Shown in pieces: positions 55,802 to 64,000 of a stretch of 64,000 nt of DNA. Position 1 is the first letter of the stretch, and the number at the start of each line of letters is the position of its first letter. The notes beneath the pieces were generated by a model. It ran no database searches, was not told the DNA's origin, and saw nothing but the letters and a program-made list of their open reading frames with translations. A program made the position numbers and the translations under genes. Origin of the DNA: Gillisella terrae (GTDB lineage Bacteria; Pseudomonadota; Alphaproteobacteria; Rhizobiales; Rhizobiaceae). The DNA is taken from positions 186,001-250,000 of the forward strand of contig NZ_SSOA01000001.1 in the NCBI RefSeq assembly GCF_004801395.1, written 5' to 3'.

Positions 55802-56602
55802 TCAGGCGTTCATGCTGTCGTCGCCGCCGAAATCGCCACTGTCATCGTAGCCGCCGTCGTCATTATTGTCATAGTCCGCCTGCTGATAACCGTTGTCGCT
55901 ATTGTCGTTAAAGCTGTTGCCAGCATCATTGTTTGGTTCGGTGATGTTGTAGGTGTTGTTGTTGATGATGGTTTCTTCAACAGGGGCAGCACCCATGCCA
56001 GCCATTCCGCCGCCCATGCCCAGCATATTGCCAAAGCCACCGCCATGGGTGGTAAAAATGTCGCGCACCGCATCGGCCATCAGCACGCCGCCAGCCACAC
56101 CTGCGGCGGTGGTGAGTGCGCCGCGCAAGAAGCCACCACCGGCAGATGGGGCAGCCTGCTGCTGAAATCCGCTTGCTTGTGGTGCGCTTGTTTGGGGGTA
56201 GCCGGTGTTTTGCGCATAATTGTCGTAGAGGCGGCCTTGCGACGGGGCGGCTTGCGGGCTTCTGCCCCAAGGGCCGCTGGCGGGTTGAGGGGTTGTGTTG
56301 CCGCCGCCAAAAATAGAGCTGAGACCGCCAAGAAAGCTGCCTTGCTGGGCAGGCGTGTTGGCTTGGCCGATATGGCTTTCCAGCTCTTGTATATGGGCTT
56401 CAAGGTCGCGGATTTTCGCGGTTGCGGCCTCAAGCCCTTTTTCCTGAATAATCACGGCTTGCGCCATGTAATAGGCGGCGTGGGGCTGGCGTTGCAGCTC
56501 AGCGGCAATCAAGCTTTCGGCCTCGCTGTCACGCGGGTTTGAGCCAGCTTGGGCAAGGCGATCAAACAATTGGGTCAGTAATTGGCGTTCTTCCGGTGAC
56601 AT
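55802..56602 (-). CDS. DUF2076 family protein
   Basis: 266 aa, family DUF2076: N-terminal helical part (MSPEERQLLTQLFDRLAQAG, ELQRQPHAAYYMAQAVIIQE; coiled coil at about 50-75), a Gly/Gln/Pro-rich linker, a predicted hydrophobic segment (ALTTAAGVAGGVLMADAVRDIF), and a Gly/Asn/Asp-rich acidic tail (about 200-266) ending DDSMNA. The protein is of unknown function; low-complexity composition is common in the family. Confidence 0.88.
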   Translation of the reverse strand: MSPEERQLLTQLFDRLAQAGSNPRDSEAESLIAAELQRQPHAAYYMAQAVIIQEKGLEAATAKIRDLEAHIQELESHIGQANTPAQQGSFLGGLSSIFGGGNTTPQPASGPWGRSPQAAPSQGRLYDNYAQNTGYPQTSAPQASGFQQQAAPSAGGGFLRGALTTAAGVAGGVLMADAVRDIFTTHGGGFGNMLGMGGGMAGMGAAPVEETIINNNTYNITEPNNDAGNSFNDNSDNGYQQADYDNNDDGGYDDSGDFGGDDSMNA

Positions 56603-56710
56603 GGTCCATTCTCCAAGGACTGTTTATAGCCATGATGTAGAGCCGCAATCATGGCGCTTCCATGCCATTTTGAATTACAAATGTGTAATCTCGTGCGGCA
56701 TCCATAAAAA

Positions 56711-56737
56711 AAACGGCGGGATTTCGCCCGCCGTTCT
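56711..56737 (-). terminator. Terminator of the HupE/UreJ gene
   Basis: 9-bp stem AACGGCGGG / CCCGCCGTT (56712-56720, 56727-56735), and the minus strand continues with eight T's. It lies 20 bp after the hupE-like stop codon. Confidence 0.9.
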
Positions 56738-56757
56738 TCTTTTAATGGATGATTTTA

Positions 56758-57330
56758 TCAGCCCAGCATCAAAGCGGCACCGCCCACAGCGGTTGCAACG
56801 CCCAGCAGCCGTGTGACCTTCGGGCCGAAGCGATTGAGCGCAACTCCAAGGCCAATGCCCACAGCGTGCAAAAATGCCGTTGCAATCATAAAACCAAGGC
56901 CAAATTCCAGCGCGCCTGCACCGGCCATCTCGGTGCCATGGGCATAGCCGTGAAACAGCGCAAACAGCGCCACAACGGCAGATGCACCCGCAGCCGGAAT
57001 GCGAACAGCCATGGCCACCAGCAGGCCAAGCCCCATGACAGAGGCCAGAATGGCAGGCTCAACAAAAGGCAGATGGAAGCCTGCCAGCGCCAGCAAAAAG
57101 CCAACAGCCATGGTGCCAACAAAAGCGGCAGGCACGGCATAAAGCGCCTTGCCGCCCTGCTGCGAGGCCCACAGGCCAACCGCCACCATGGCCATGATAT
57201 GGTCAGGGCCGGTGAGTGGATGGGAAAGACCTGCCATGACTGAGCCATGCTCGGCGGGGTTCAGGTGGGCAAAAGCAGGCGCTGTGGCCGCTGCAAAAAA
57301 TGCGGCAGAAATTGATAAACGTTTGAACAT
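56758..57330 (-). CDS. HupE/UreJ-family metal transporter
   Basis: 190-aa membrane protein with a signal peptide (ending APAFAH) and about six helices. HPLTGPDHIMAM and FALFHGYAHGTEM are the metal-binding motifs of HupE/UreJ nickel or cobalt permeases. No urease or hydrogenase genes are near; the minus-strand leader has a small hairpin (GGCGGGA...TCCCGGACGCC) but no recognisable cobalamin riboswitch. Metal and role are open. Confidence 0.85.
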   Translation of the reverse strand: MFKRLSISAAFFAAATAPAFAHLNPAEHGSVMAGLSHPLTGPDHIMAMVAVGLWASQQGGKALYAVPAAFVGTMAVGFLLALAGFHLPFVEPAILASVMGLGLLVAMAVRIPAAGASAVVALFALFHGYAHGTEMAGAGALEFGLGFMIATAFLHAVGIGLGVALNRFGPKVTRLLGVATAVGGAALMLG

Positions 57331-57513
57331 GATAAGTCCCTCAAATTGGTCAACCTGGCGTCCGGGATTCGGTCCCGCCGGTTTCTTTCTTATGTCAGGG
57401 ATCAGTTTACGTTAAGGGCTTTTCGCCTGTCCATGCGGAATTTACCGGGGGTGATGGTTGTTCTTGCGTAAAGCCATAAAAACCCCACATAAGAAGAATG
57501 CTTCCGGAGATTG

Positions 57514-58968
57514 ATGATGTTGCCCTTTGATAATTCCTATGCTCGCCTGCCGTCGCATTTTCATGCATCTGTTTTGCCAGCACCAGCAGCAAAGCCAAAA
57601 CTGATCCGCTATAATGCAGCGCTGGCCGAGGAATTGGGCATCACGCTGGATGCCGAGGATGACGATCTGCTGGCGGCGATTTTCTCTGGCAACACGCTGC
57701 CTGAGGGCGCAAGCCCACTGGCCATGGCCTATGCCGGGCATCAATTTGGCGGATTTAACCCGCAATTGGGCGATGGCCGGGCAATTTTGCTGGGCGAAGT
57801 GGTGGATCGAACCGGCAAGCGGCGCGATATTCAGCTGAAAGGTGCAGGCCCGACACCCTTTTCGCGCAACGGCGATGGCCGCGCGGCCCTTGGTCCGGTG
57901 CTGCGCGAATATATTGTCTCCGAAGCCATGCACGCCCTTGGCATTCCCACCACCCGCGCCTTGGCGGCGGTTGCTACCGGGCAGGCGGTGCGACGCGAAA
58001 CACCCTTGCCGGGCGCGGTGTTTACCCGCGTCGCGGCAAGCCATATCCGGGTTGGGACATTTCAATTTTTCGCAGCCCGTGGCGATACCGATGGCCTGCG
58101 CACATTGGCCGATTATGTGATTGCGCGGCATTATCCAGAGTTGAACGGGGTGGAAAACCCCTATCTGGCGCTGCTGCATGCCATTGTGGATGCGCAAAGC
58201 GCGCTGATTGCGCGCTGGATGGCGGTGGGCTTTATCCATGGAGTGATGAACACCGATAACGTGACGGTGTCGGGAGAAACCATCGATTTTGGCCCTTGCG
58301 CCTTTTTGGATGAATACGACCCGAAAAAGAAATTCTCTTCCATCGATCAGCGCGGTCGCTATGCCTACGCCAACCAACCTGGCATTGGCCAATGGAACAT
58401 GGCACGGCTTGCCGAATGCCTGCTGCCACTGTTTGAGGGTGGCGAAGAGAAGGCGGTGGAAGATGCCAATGCTGCCCTGGTGCGCTTTGGTGAGAGCTTT
58501 CAGCGCCATTGGCTGAACAATTTCCGTGCAAAATTCGGAATCGAAGGCGAGGATGACGACGATCTGGCGCTGATCAATGATTTTTTGGGTCTGATGCATC
58601 AGTCGGAGGCCGATTTTACCGTGACCTTCCGCAGACTTGGCCATGTTGTGGGTGGAGAAAGCTCGACCTCGCTAAACCTTTTGCCGGATGAGCTTGCGCA
58701 ATGGCTGCCCCGCTGGCAAGCCCGCCTTGGAACTGGTCGTGACCCTGCTCACATCGAAGCTGTCATGCACGCCACCAACCCGGCGCTCATTCCGCGCAAT
58801 CACCGCATTGAAGAGGCGATTGCCGCAGCCATTTATGATGATTATTCGTATTTTGAACGGCTGACAGGGGCGCTGCAAAAGCCGTTTGATGAAGCGGATG
58901 CAACAGCAGATTTAAGGGTGCCGCCGACTGTTGAGGAAAGAGTGGCGCGTACGTTTTGCGGGACGTGA
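57514..58968 (+). CDS. selO: Protein adenylyltransferase SelO
   Basis: Pseudokinase-fold protein that transfers AMP to Ser/Thr/Tyr of other proteins (SelO/YdiU), 484 aa. Visible: LGDGRAILLGE, DIQLKGAGPTPFSRNGDGRAALG, HGVMNTDNVTVSG with the metal-binding Asn/Asp, IDFGPCAFLDEY (DFG), and the C-terminal TFCGT, where eukaryotes have selenocysteine; here a Cys. ATG 57514 follows GGAG. Followed by the GNAT remnant. Confidence 0.94.
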   Translation: MMLPFDNSYARLPSHFHASVLPAPAAKPKLIRYNAALAEELGITLDAEDDDLLAAIFSGNTLPEGASPLAMAYAGHQFGGFNPQLGDGRAILLGEVVDRTGKRRDIQLKGAGPTPFSRNGDGRAALGPVLREYIVSEAMHALGIPTTRALAAVATGQAVRRETPLPGAVFTRVAASHIRVGTFQFFAARGDTDGLRTLADYVIARHYPELNGVENPYLALLHAIVDAQSALIARWMAVGFIHGVMNTDNVTVSGETIDFGPCAFLDEYDPKKKFSSIDQRGRYAYANQPGIGQWNMARLAECLLPLFEGGEEKAVEDANAALVRFGESFQRHWLNNFRAKFGIEGEDDDDLALINDFLGLMHQSEADFTVTFRRLGHVVGGESSTSLNLLPDELAQWLPRWQARLGTGRDPAHIEAVMHATNPALIPRNHRIEEAIAAAIYDDYSYFERLTGALQKPFDEADATADLRVPPTVEERVARTFCGT

Positions 58969-59012
58969 CAGACAGCTTTAAAATGTCATGCAGATCACGA
59001 TGCCGTGTTTTG

Positions 59013-59162
59013 CCAACAAGCCCTTGGGCGGTCAGTTTCTATCAGAAGCTTGGGTTCGTTGAGATCGCAATTGAAGACTTTGCGGTGCTTGGGGGCACGC
59101 TGAAATCGCTGATCATGTCTGTAAAAGTCGAAGCACTGAAGGCGCTGCCGGTCGGCAGGTGA
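59013..59162 (+). pseudogene. C-terminal remnant of a GNAT acetyltransferase gene
   Basis: Reads PTSPWAVSFYQKLGFVEIAI and on to LSVKVEALKALPVGR-like sequence, i.e. the acetyl-CoA-binding end of a GNAT protein (A-V-x-FY-x-K-L-GF). The N-terminal half and the start are missing: the preceding 45 bp are in another context and abut selO. A short remnant of an inactivated gene is the simplest reading. The remaining sequence to 59400 is AT-rich and empty. Confidence 0.6.
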
Positions 59163-59404
59163 GTCCGGAAGTCGATTTGCTGATTGTCAATTAAACGCAG
59201 ATCGTTGGCGAAAATGTGACTGCTTATCGGCTCTTCTCCGGGGTTTGACTGTCTAAATTAAAGTATTGAATTTCCTATGCTTGCGACTTTTTATAGTTGT
59301 GACGCCAAAATTTTGTTTAGAAAAGGATATGTTGTTTTAGTGTTTTTTAACTCTCCTAATGATTGTATTTCTGCATTGCAATATCAACGGAACGGTTGGC
59401 TGCC
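59163..59404. other. AT-rich promoter region of the chemoreceptor gene
   Basis: About 240 bp without a credible gene, strongly AT-rich near 59280-59380. It probably holds the promoter of the next gene, but no clear -35/-10 pair stands out. Confidence 0.4.
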
Positions 59405-60850
59405 ATGTCGATTTTCAATGGATTATCTTCGCGCAAGGTGCTCGAAGCTCAAAAAGAGTTTCGCGATGTAAAGGAACGGTCGGACCTTCTGGACGATGCC
59501 AGTGGCATTGGTCTTTGGGAGGCGGTGCTGCATCAGGGCGATGCGATGCATCCGCAAAGTCGGTGGACATGGTCGCCGGAGTTCCGCCGTCTTGTTGGCT
59601 TTCAGACCGTTGAGGAATATCCGAATGTCGTACAATCTTGGTCGGATCGCCTGCATCCCGATGATGTTGCGCCGACATTTGCTGCCTTTGGCAAGCATTT
59701 GGAGGATAAAAGCGGCAAGTCACGCTATCGGGTTGAATATCGTCTGAAGTGCAAGGATGGCACCTATCGCTGGTTCCGCGCCACGGGTGGTTGCAAGTAT
59801 TTGCCTGATGGGGTCACGGTGCGCGCTTGCGGTTCGCTCACGGATATTCATGAGCAGGTGATGTTGCAGGAAGCTATAAAGCAGAAGGAGGAGGAGGAAT
59901 ATCGTTCCGTTCTCACCGTGTTGTTCAGTGCTTTGGGAGGCCTTGCCGATGGTGATCTGACCCGCCAGATCCGCGAACAGATGCCGGAAAAATATGAACA
60001 GTTGAAGGTCAATTTCAACAAGGCGACAGTGAGCTTGCAAGAGTTGGTGTCGGAAGTTGCAGCGACAGTTTCAACTTTTGGTTCAGATGCGCGCAATATC
60101 AGCCAGGCCACGGATGATCTTGCCAAACGCACCGAGCATCAAGCCAGCTCACTTGAGGAAACGGCTTCGGCCATGGAGGAAATTGGCGTCGCTGTTCAAA
60201 ATACGGCCCAGCGTGCCCGAGAGTTGAGCAGCCTTGCCACCAAGACCCGCGCTGCGGCTGAAGAATCGGGTGTCGTGGTCAACAATGCGGTGCATGCGAT
60301 GTCTGAGATTGAGAATTCGTCCGAGCAGATCGGCCAGATCATTGGCGTCATCGATGAGATTGCCTTCCAGACCAACCTTCTGGCGCTGAATGCCGGTGTC
60401 GAGGCGGCGCGTGCAGGTGAAGCGGGCAAGGGCTTTGCGGTGGTGGCGCAGGAAGTGCGCGAACTGGCGCAACGATCTGCCAAGGCCGCCAAGGAGATCA
60501 AGGCGCTGATTTCCACCTCTTCCAATCAGGTCAGCGAGGGTGTCACCCTGGTTGGGCGCACGGGCGAGGCATTGCAGGGCATTGTGGTTGCCATTGGCGA
60601 TATTACGCAGTTGATTGCCGATATTGACAATTCGACCCGCGAACAATCCAGCAGCGTCAAGGAGATCAATGCGGCGATTTCGCAGATGGACCGCATGACC
60701 CAGCAAAATGCCGGCATGGTGGAAGAAACCGCCGGTGCCAGCCGCCAACTCTTCGAGCAATCGGAACGCCTGTCGCATCTGATCGCCCGCTTCAAACTGC
60801 ACGACGGCTATTCCTCTGCCGCAAACAGCTGGTCATCACGCGCCGCTTGA
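59405..60850 (+). CDS. Cytoplasmic PAS-type chemoreceptor
   Basis: Soluble methyl-accepting chemotaxis-like protein, 481 aa from ATG 59405 ([19 protein letters not shown]): no membrane helix. PAS_3 domain (about 40-155; [41 protein letters not shown]), a HAMP-like stretch (about 165-225), and the signalling domain (about 240-465) with [20 protein letters not shown]. Likely senses an internal redox or metabolic signal. Confidence 0.93.
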   Translation: MSIFNGLSSRKVLEAQKEFRDVKERSDLLDDASGIGLWEAVLHQGDAMHPQSRWTWSPEFRRLVGFQTVEEYPNVVQSWSDRLHPDDVAPTFAAFGKHLEDKSGKSRYRVEYRLKCKDGTYRWFRATGGCKYLPDGVTVRACGSLTDIHEQVMLQEAIKQKEEEEYRSVLTVLFSALGGLADGDLTRQIREQMPEKYEQLKVNFNKATVSLQELVSEVAATVSTFGSDARNISQATDDLAKRTEHQASSLEETASAMEEIGVAVQNTAQRARELSSLATKTRAAAEESGVVVNNAVHAMSEIENSSEQIGQIIGVIDEIAFQTNLLALNAGVEAARAGEAGKGFAVVAQEVRELAQRSAKAAKEIKALISTSSNQVSEGVTLVGRTGEALQGIVVAIGDITQLIADIDNSTREQSSSVKEINAAISQMDRMTQQNAGMVEETAGASRQLFEQSERLSHLIARFKLHDGYSSAANSWSSRAA

Positions 60851-60865
60851 TTTTCATTCAAACAA

Positions 60866-60899
60866 CAGCAGGACCGATGGTTTCGATCCTGCTGCTTTT
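60866..60899. terminator. Terminator after the PAS chemoreceptor
   Basis: CAGCAGGA / TCCTGCTG stem (60866-60873, 60887-60894) with a 13-base loop and CTTTT after it. A second stem AGCACCTTC / GAAGGTGCT (60907-60939) follows and would serve leuA on the opposite strand. Confidence 0.75.
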
Positions 60900-60906
60900 C
60901 TGTCAA

Positions 60907-60939
60907 AGCACCTTCGTTTTTGGGAAAACTGAAGGTGCT
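60907..60939 (-). terminator. Terminator-like stem after leuA
   Basis: 9-bp perfect stem AGCACCTTC with GAAGGTGCT, 15-base loop, directly after the leuA stop on the minus strand. Weak T-run. Confidence 0.55.
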
Positions 60940-60944
60940 GGTCT

Positions 60945-62648
60945 TTACTTCGAAGCTCTTGCCTCCAGCACTCGATTGGCTGCCGAGATAATCGCTTCCA
61001 GCGAGGCCGTCACGATATTCTTGTTAATGCCTGCGCCAAACAGTTTGCCACCGGGATGGTTCAACTCGACATAGGCAATGGCTGCGGCGTTGGAGCCGTG
61101 TTGCAGGGAGTGTTCAGAGTAATCCTGCACCGAAATCTCAAAGCCGAGGTAGGTTGAGAGGGCATCGACAAAACCGTCGATGGGGCCGGTGCCTTTGCCT
61201 TCGATCCGTTTCGTTTCACCGCCATCGGTGATTTCGGCGGCAACCACCCGCAGGCCCTTCACGGCTGTGTCGGGGTAGGTGTGGTGATCAACGAATTTCA
61301 GGCGCGCTTTGGGCTGCTCCACATAGCGCTCAATGAAGCTGTCGTAGATGCGCTTGGCGGGTAGCTCCACGCCTTCTTCATCGGTAATACGCTGAATTTC
61401 CTCGCGGAATTCCACCTGCAAATTGCGCGGCAGGTTAATGCCGTAATCCTCTTGCAGAATGTAAGCGATGCCGCCCTTGCCCGATTGCGAGTTGATGCGG
61501 ATGATGGCCTCGTAAGAACGGCCCACATCCTGCGGGTCAATTGGCAGATATGGCACTTCCCACACGGGGGAATTGGCCTTCTTGATGGCCTTCATGCCCT
61601 TGTTGATCGCATCCTGATGGGAGCCGGAAAAGGCGGTGTAAACCAGTTCGCCCACATAAGGATGGCGCTCAGGAATGGTCATCTCGTTGGAATATTCATA
61701 GACGGCCTTGATGCGCTCGATCTGCGAGCAATCCAGCTCAGGATCAATGCCTTGTGTGTACATGTTCAGCGCCATGGTGACGACATCGACATTGCCGGTG
61801 CGCTCGCCATTGCCAAACAACGTGCCTTCCACGCGGTCGGCACCGGCCATCAAGCCCAGCTCAGTAGCCGCAATGCCGGTGCCACGGTCGTTGTGCGGAT
61901 GCAGCGAGATGATGACGCTGTCGCGCTTGTCGATGTTGCGGCACATCCACTCGATCTGGTCGGCGTAGATATTGGGCGTGGCCATTTCAACGGTCGAGGG
62001 CAGGTTGAGGATCAACTTGTTATCGGGCGTCGGCTTGATCTCGGCAATCACGGCGTTGCAGATGTCGAGCGCCACGTCCAGCTCGGTGCCGGTGAAGCTT
62101 TCCGGCGAATATTCAAAACGATAGCCGCCGCCCGCCTTGGTGGCCATGTCGATGATCATCTTGGCGGCATCCACGGCGATTTGCTTGATGCCATGCACAT
62201 CCTTGCCAAACACCACGCGGCGCTGCAATTCAGAGGTCGAATTGTAGAAATGGATGATCGGCTTGTTCGCGCCTTCCAAGGCTTCAAACGTGCGGGTGAT
62301 CAACTCGGGGCGGCATTGCACCAGCACCTGCAAGGACACGTCATCCGGCACATTGCCTTGCTCGACACACCAGCGGGCAAAGTCAAAATCGGTCTGGGAG
62401 GCAGACGGAAAGCCAATTTCGATTTCCTTGAAACCCATTTCCAGCAACAGCTGGAACATGCGGGCTTTGCGATCATGCCCCATGGGGTTGACCAGCGATT
62501 GATTGCCATCACGCAAATCGACCGAGCACCAGATGGGGGCCTTGGTGATGGTTTTCGATGGCCAGGTGCGATCCGGAATATTGATCTGCGGGTAAGGGCG
62601 ATATTTTTCTGAGGCGTCTGGCATGCCTTTTTGGGTGGATTTCAACAT
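60945..62648 (-). CDS. leuA: 2-isopropylmalate synthase
   Basis: Alpha-isopropylmalate synthase of the long type (567 aa), first committed step to leucine from 2-oxoisovalerate and acetyl-CoA. HMGL-like catalytic domain with SVDLRDGNQSLVNPM (metal-binding Asp) and SLHPHNDRGTG (His-x-His), NGERTGNVD, and the C-terminal LeuA dimer/allosteric domain from about 440 (leucine feedback). ATG 62648 has a purine-rich AGAAGAGAAGAA upstream. No leucine attenuator or leader was found. Confidence 0.96.
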   Translation of the reverse strand: MLKSTQKGMPDASEKYRPYPQINIPDRTWPSKTITKAPIWCSVDLRDGNQSLVNPMGHDRKARMFQLLLEMGFKEIEIGFPSASQTDFDFARWCVEQGNVPDDVSLQVLVQCRPELITRTFEALEGANKPIIHFYNSTSELQRRVVFGKDVHGIKQIAVDAAKMIIDMATKAGGGYRFEYSPESFTGTELDVALDICNAVIAEIKPTPDNKLILNLPSTVEMATPNIYADQIEWMCRNIDKRDSVIISLHPHNDRGTGIAATELGLMAGADRVEGTLFGNGERTGNVDVVTMALNMYTQGIDPELDCSQIERIKAVYEYSNEMTIPERHPYVGELVYTAFSGSHQDAINKGMKAIKKANSPVWEVPYLPIDPQDVGRSYEAIIRINSQSGKGGIAYILQEDYGINLPRNLQVEFREEIQRITDEEGVELPAKRIYDSFIERYVEQPKARLKFVDHHTYPDTAVKGLRVVAAEITDGGETKRIEGKGTGPIDGFVDALSTYLGFEISVQDYSEHSLQHGSNAAAIAYVELNHPGGKLFGAGINKNIVTASLEAIISAANRVLEARASK

Positions 62649-62977
62649 GGTTCTTCTCTTCTCATCCCGAATATGCCCGGCTTATAGCGGCTTGATCGCT
62701 GTTTGCGAATGACAAATTCGGCCCCTTAGTGGGTCAATCTTCAAATTTATGGATTTGGTGAGGAGCAATCGCCTGAAACGGCTAACCCGGCCGCCGGGCG
62801 CTCCTCAATGGACCCGGCAACCGCGGATAAGGTCGAGAAGAAGAAGCGAGGATAGGGCGCGCGAAGACGCGACGTGGCTGAAATTGCCCCGCGCTACAGT
62901 CTTCATCATGGAAAAGCCCGATCTGTTCATGGCAAAATGTATACGCAGGCGCATTTGTGCTGGCAAGGGGGCTTTTT
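62649..62977. other. Gap between leuA and the BenE gene, with a three-way-junction fold
   Basis: TGAGGAGC (62759-62766) pairs with GCTCCTCA (62800-62807) and encloses a small GCC/GGC hairpin and a CCCGG/CCGGG hairpin (62786-62798). No gene was found here. The fold may be the body of a small RNA or a 5' leader. The rest contains the leuA promoter region. Confidence 0.4.
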
Positions 62978-64000
62978 TCATTTTGCAAATTTTACGGTGA
63001 GCTTGTTAAGCCCCAGCATGACGATACCGCCAACAAGACCCCAAAATGCGCCCGAAATTCCCAAAAATGAAATGCCCGATGCGGTAACAAGAAAGGTGAT
63101 GGCGGCTGCATTGCGGCTTTCCGGCTCTTTAAACGCCGCGAAAGCCGAGCCGGAAAACGCACTGATCAGCGCGAGCCCCGCCACCGATTTGATCAGAATA
63201 TCGGGCGCGAGTGCGACAAAGGCGGTGACAACGCCGGTTAAAAGACCAAGCACAATATAGGCCATGCCTGCAATGATGGCGGCCCAATAGCGGCGGCTTT
63301 CATCCGTGTGGGCATCTTTGCCCGCGGCCATGGCGGCGGTGACGGCTGCAAGGCAAATGGAGCTGCCACCAAACGGGGCAACAAAGGCTGAAAACAGGCC
63401 GGTCACGGCAAAAAGCGGGCCTGGGGCCGGGCGATAATCATAAACCTTCAAGATCGCAATGCCGGGAATATTTTGCGAGGCCATGGTGACAATAAACAGC
63501 GGCAGGGAGATGGAAATCACGGCGGGCAAGGTGAAGTGCGGCACCACAAAATCTACCGGAGGGGCCAGCGAAGCGCCCAGATTGGCAAAAGCCGATTCGG
63601 GCACATGCACACCAAAAATCAACACCAGAACAAAGGCCGCAAGGGCTGCTGGCACCGCAAAAAGGCGGTTGAATGCGCCGACAATGGCCCAGGTCAGCAG
63701 GATGGGCAGGCCAAACAGCGGATTGAAGGAAATTGCTTGAAAAGGCGCAAAGCACAGACCAATGATGATGCCTGATAGCAATGCATTGGCCAACGCCGAA
63801 GGAATGGTGGCAATCACTTTACCAAGCGGTTTGAACAGGCCCGCGATGATGATCAGCAATGCACAGACCAAAAATGCACCAACGGCTGCGGAAAACCCGC
63901 CCTCAGGCGCGCCAGTGTTGATCAACAGCGCCGCTCCCGGCGTGGACCACGCCACCGAAATTGGCATTTTTGTTTTAAGGCTCACCAAAATGCCGCAGAC
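62978..64000 (-). CDS. BenE-family transporter, 5' end outside window
   Basis: Membrane transporter of the BenE (benzoate/H+ symporter-like) family with at least 11 helices over the 336+ residues seen: GTPGAALL-like stretch (AWSTPGAALLIN), PLGKVIATIPSALANALLSGII, GGSSICLAAVTAAMAAGKDAHTD and NAAAITFLVTASGISFLGI. The frame stays open to the right edge (VCGILVSLKTK...), so the N-terminal 50 or so residues are missing. Despite the name, substrates of distant BenE members are often unknown. Confidence 0.88.
   Translation of the reverse strand, partial: VCGILVSLKTKMPISVAWSTPGAALLINTGAPEGGFSAAVGAFLVCALLIIIAGLFKPLGKVIATIPSALANALLSGIIIGLCFAPFQAISFNPLFGLPILLTWAIVGAFNRLFAVPAALAAFVLVLIFGVHVPESAFANLGASLAPPVDFVVPHFTLPAVISISLPLFIVTMASQNIPGIAILKVYDYRPAPGPLFAVTGLFSAFVAPFGGSSICLAAVTAAMAAGKDAHTDESRRYWAAIIAGMAYIVLGLLTGVVTAFVALAPDILIKSVAGLALISAFSGSAFAAFKEPESRNAAAITFLVTASGISFLGISGAFWGLVGGIVMLGLNKLTVKFAK

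Noticed and set aside
57331-57420. Cobalamin or nickel riboswitch ahead of the HupE/UreJ gene
   Set aside because: Only one short imperfect hairpin is visible; the conserved core sequences of those riboswitches are absent.
57442-58644. Minus-strand frame of 400 codons opposite selO
   Set aside because: Composition is typical of an antisense frame (His, Gln, Arg rich) and selO motifs on the + strand explain the region.
61452-62612. Plus-strand frame of 386 codons opposite leuA
   Set aside because: Antisense shadow; leuA has all catalytic motifs on the other strand.
1-64000. tRNA, rRNA, insertion sequences, prophage or integrase genes
   Set aside because: None was found; genes have uniform codon use and order typical of a core chromosome, so there is no sign of a recent island.

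Overview
The window comes from a chromosome of the family Rhizobiaceae, most likely the Agrobacterium/Allorhizobium/Rhizobium group. This rests on gene content: type II glutamine synthetase (glnII) behind a sigma-54 promoter, a DUF2735 gene next to it, a fused trpE(G) behind a leaderless Trp attenuator, a BacA transporter, a NolR-like ArsR regulator, a choXWV choline transporter, a cytochrome c-tailed urate oxidase, and short modular palindromic repeats of the kind known from rhizobial intergenic regions. Genus is inferred; no rRNA or tRNA gene was seen.

Layout. 1-4.4 kb: a diguanylate cyclase cut by the left edge, an alcohol dehydrogenase and a chemoreceptor. 4.5-18.3 kb: a purine-nitrogen region. 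The + strand carries uraD, then glnII with its NtrC/sigma-54 control region and the divergent DUF2735 gene, then allA-uraH-metallophosphoesterase. The - strand carries bdhA, xdhA, xdhB, xdhC, a LysR regulator, puuD and guaD. These take guanine and (hypo)xanthine through urate, 5-hydroxyisourate and OHCU towards allantoin, and split ureidoglycolate to glyoxylate and urea. Adenine deaminase (ade) lies apart at 34-36 kb. Allantoinase and allantoate-degrading genes are absent from the window. 18.6-33 kb: glpK, an LLM flavin oxidoreductase, a second map, an MFS permease, bacA, an NnrU-family gene, a TPR membrane protein with der, a GT4 glycosyltransferase, an alpha-glucosidase and an M23 endopeptidase-like protein. 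33-37 kb: a K+ channel with a C-terminal zinc ribbon overlapping a DUF2442/DUF4160 pair, ade, and an aldose-epimerase-like gene.

37-39.4 kb is gene-poor and repeat-rich, with a NolR-like regulator and a PPOX/HugZ-like protein. 39.4-42.3 kb: choV-choW-choX. 42.6-51 kb: tdk, a DUF2333 protein, a LuxR-solo/PAS pair, fhs behind a foldable leader, an extensin-like protein and a second chemoreceptor. 51.1-55.6 kb, + strand: trpL-trpE(G)-GNAT, then a CDF transporter and queF. 55.8-64 kb: DUF2076 and HupE/UreJ genes, selO followed by a remnant of an acetyltransferase gene, a soluble PAS chemoreceptor, leuA, and a BenE-family transporter cut by the right edge.

The most distinctive non-coding features are: (i) the trp promoter-leader-attenuator, whose predicted start point coincides with the leader ATG; (ii) the NtrC/sigma-54 architecture of glnII; (iii) three families of palindromic repeats, several of whose copies begin inside or directly at a stop codon; (iv) mutually exclusive hairpins ahead of fhs. 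I found no clearly undescribed multi-gene defence or biosynthetic system. The most novel candidates are the repeat/stop-codon coupling, the zinc-ribbon K+ channel beside the DUF4160/DUF2442 pair, and an uncharacterised phosphoesterase embedded in the ureide operon.
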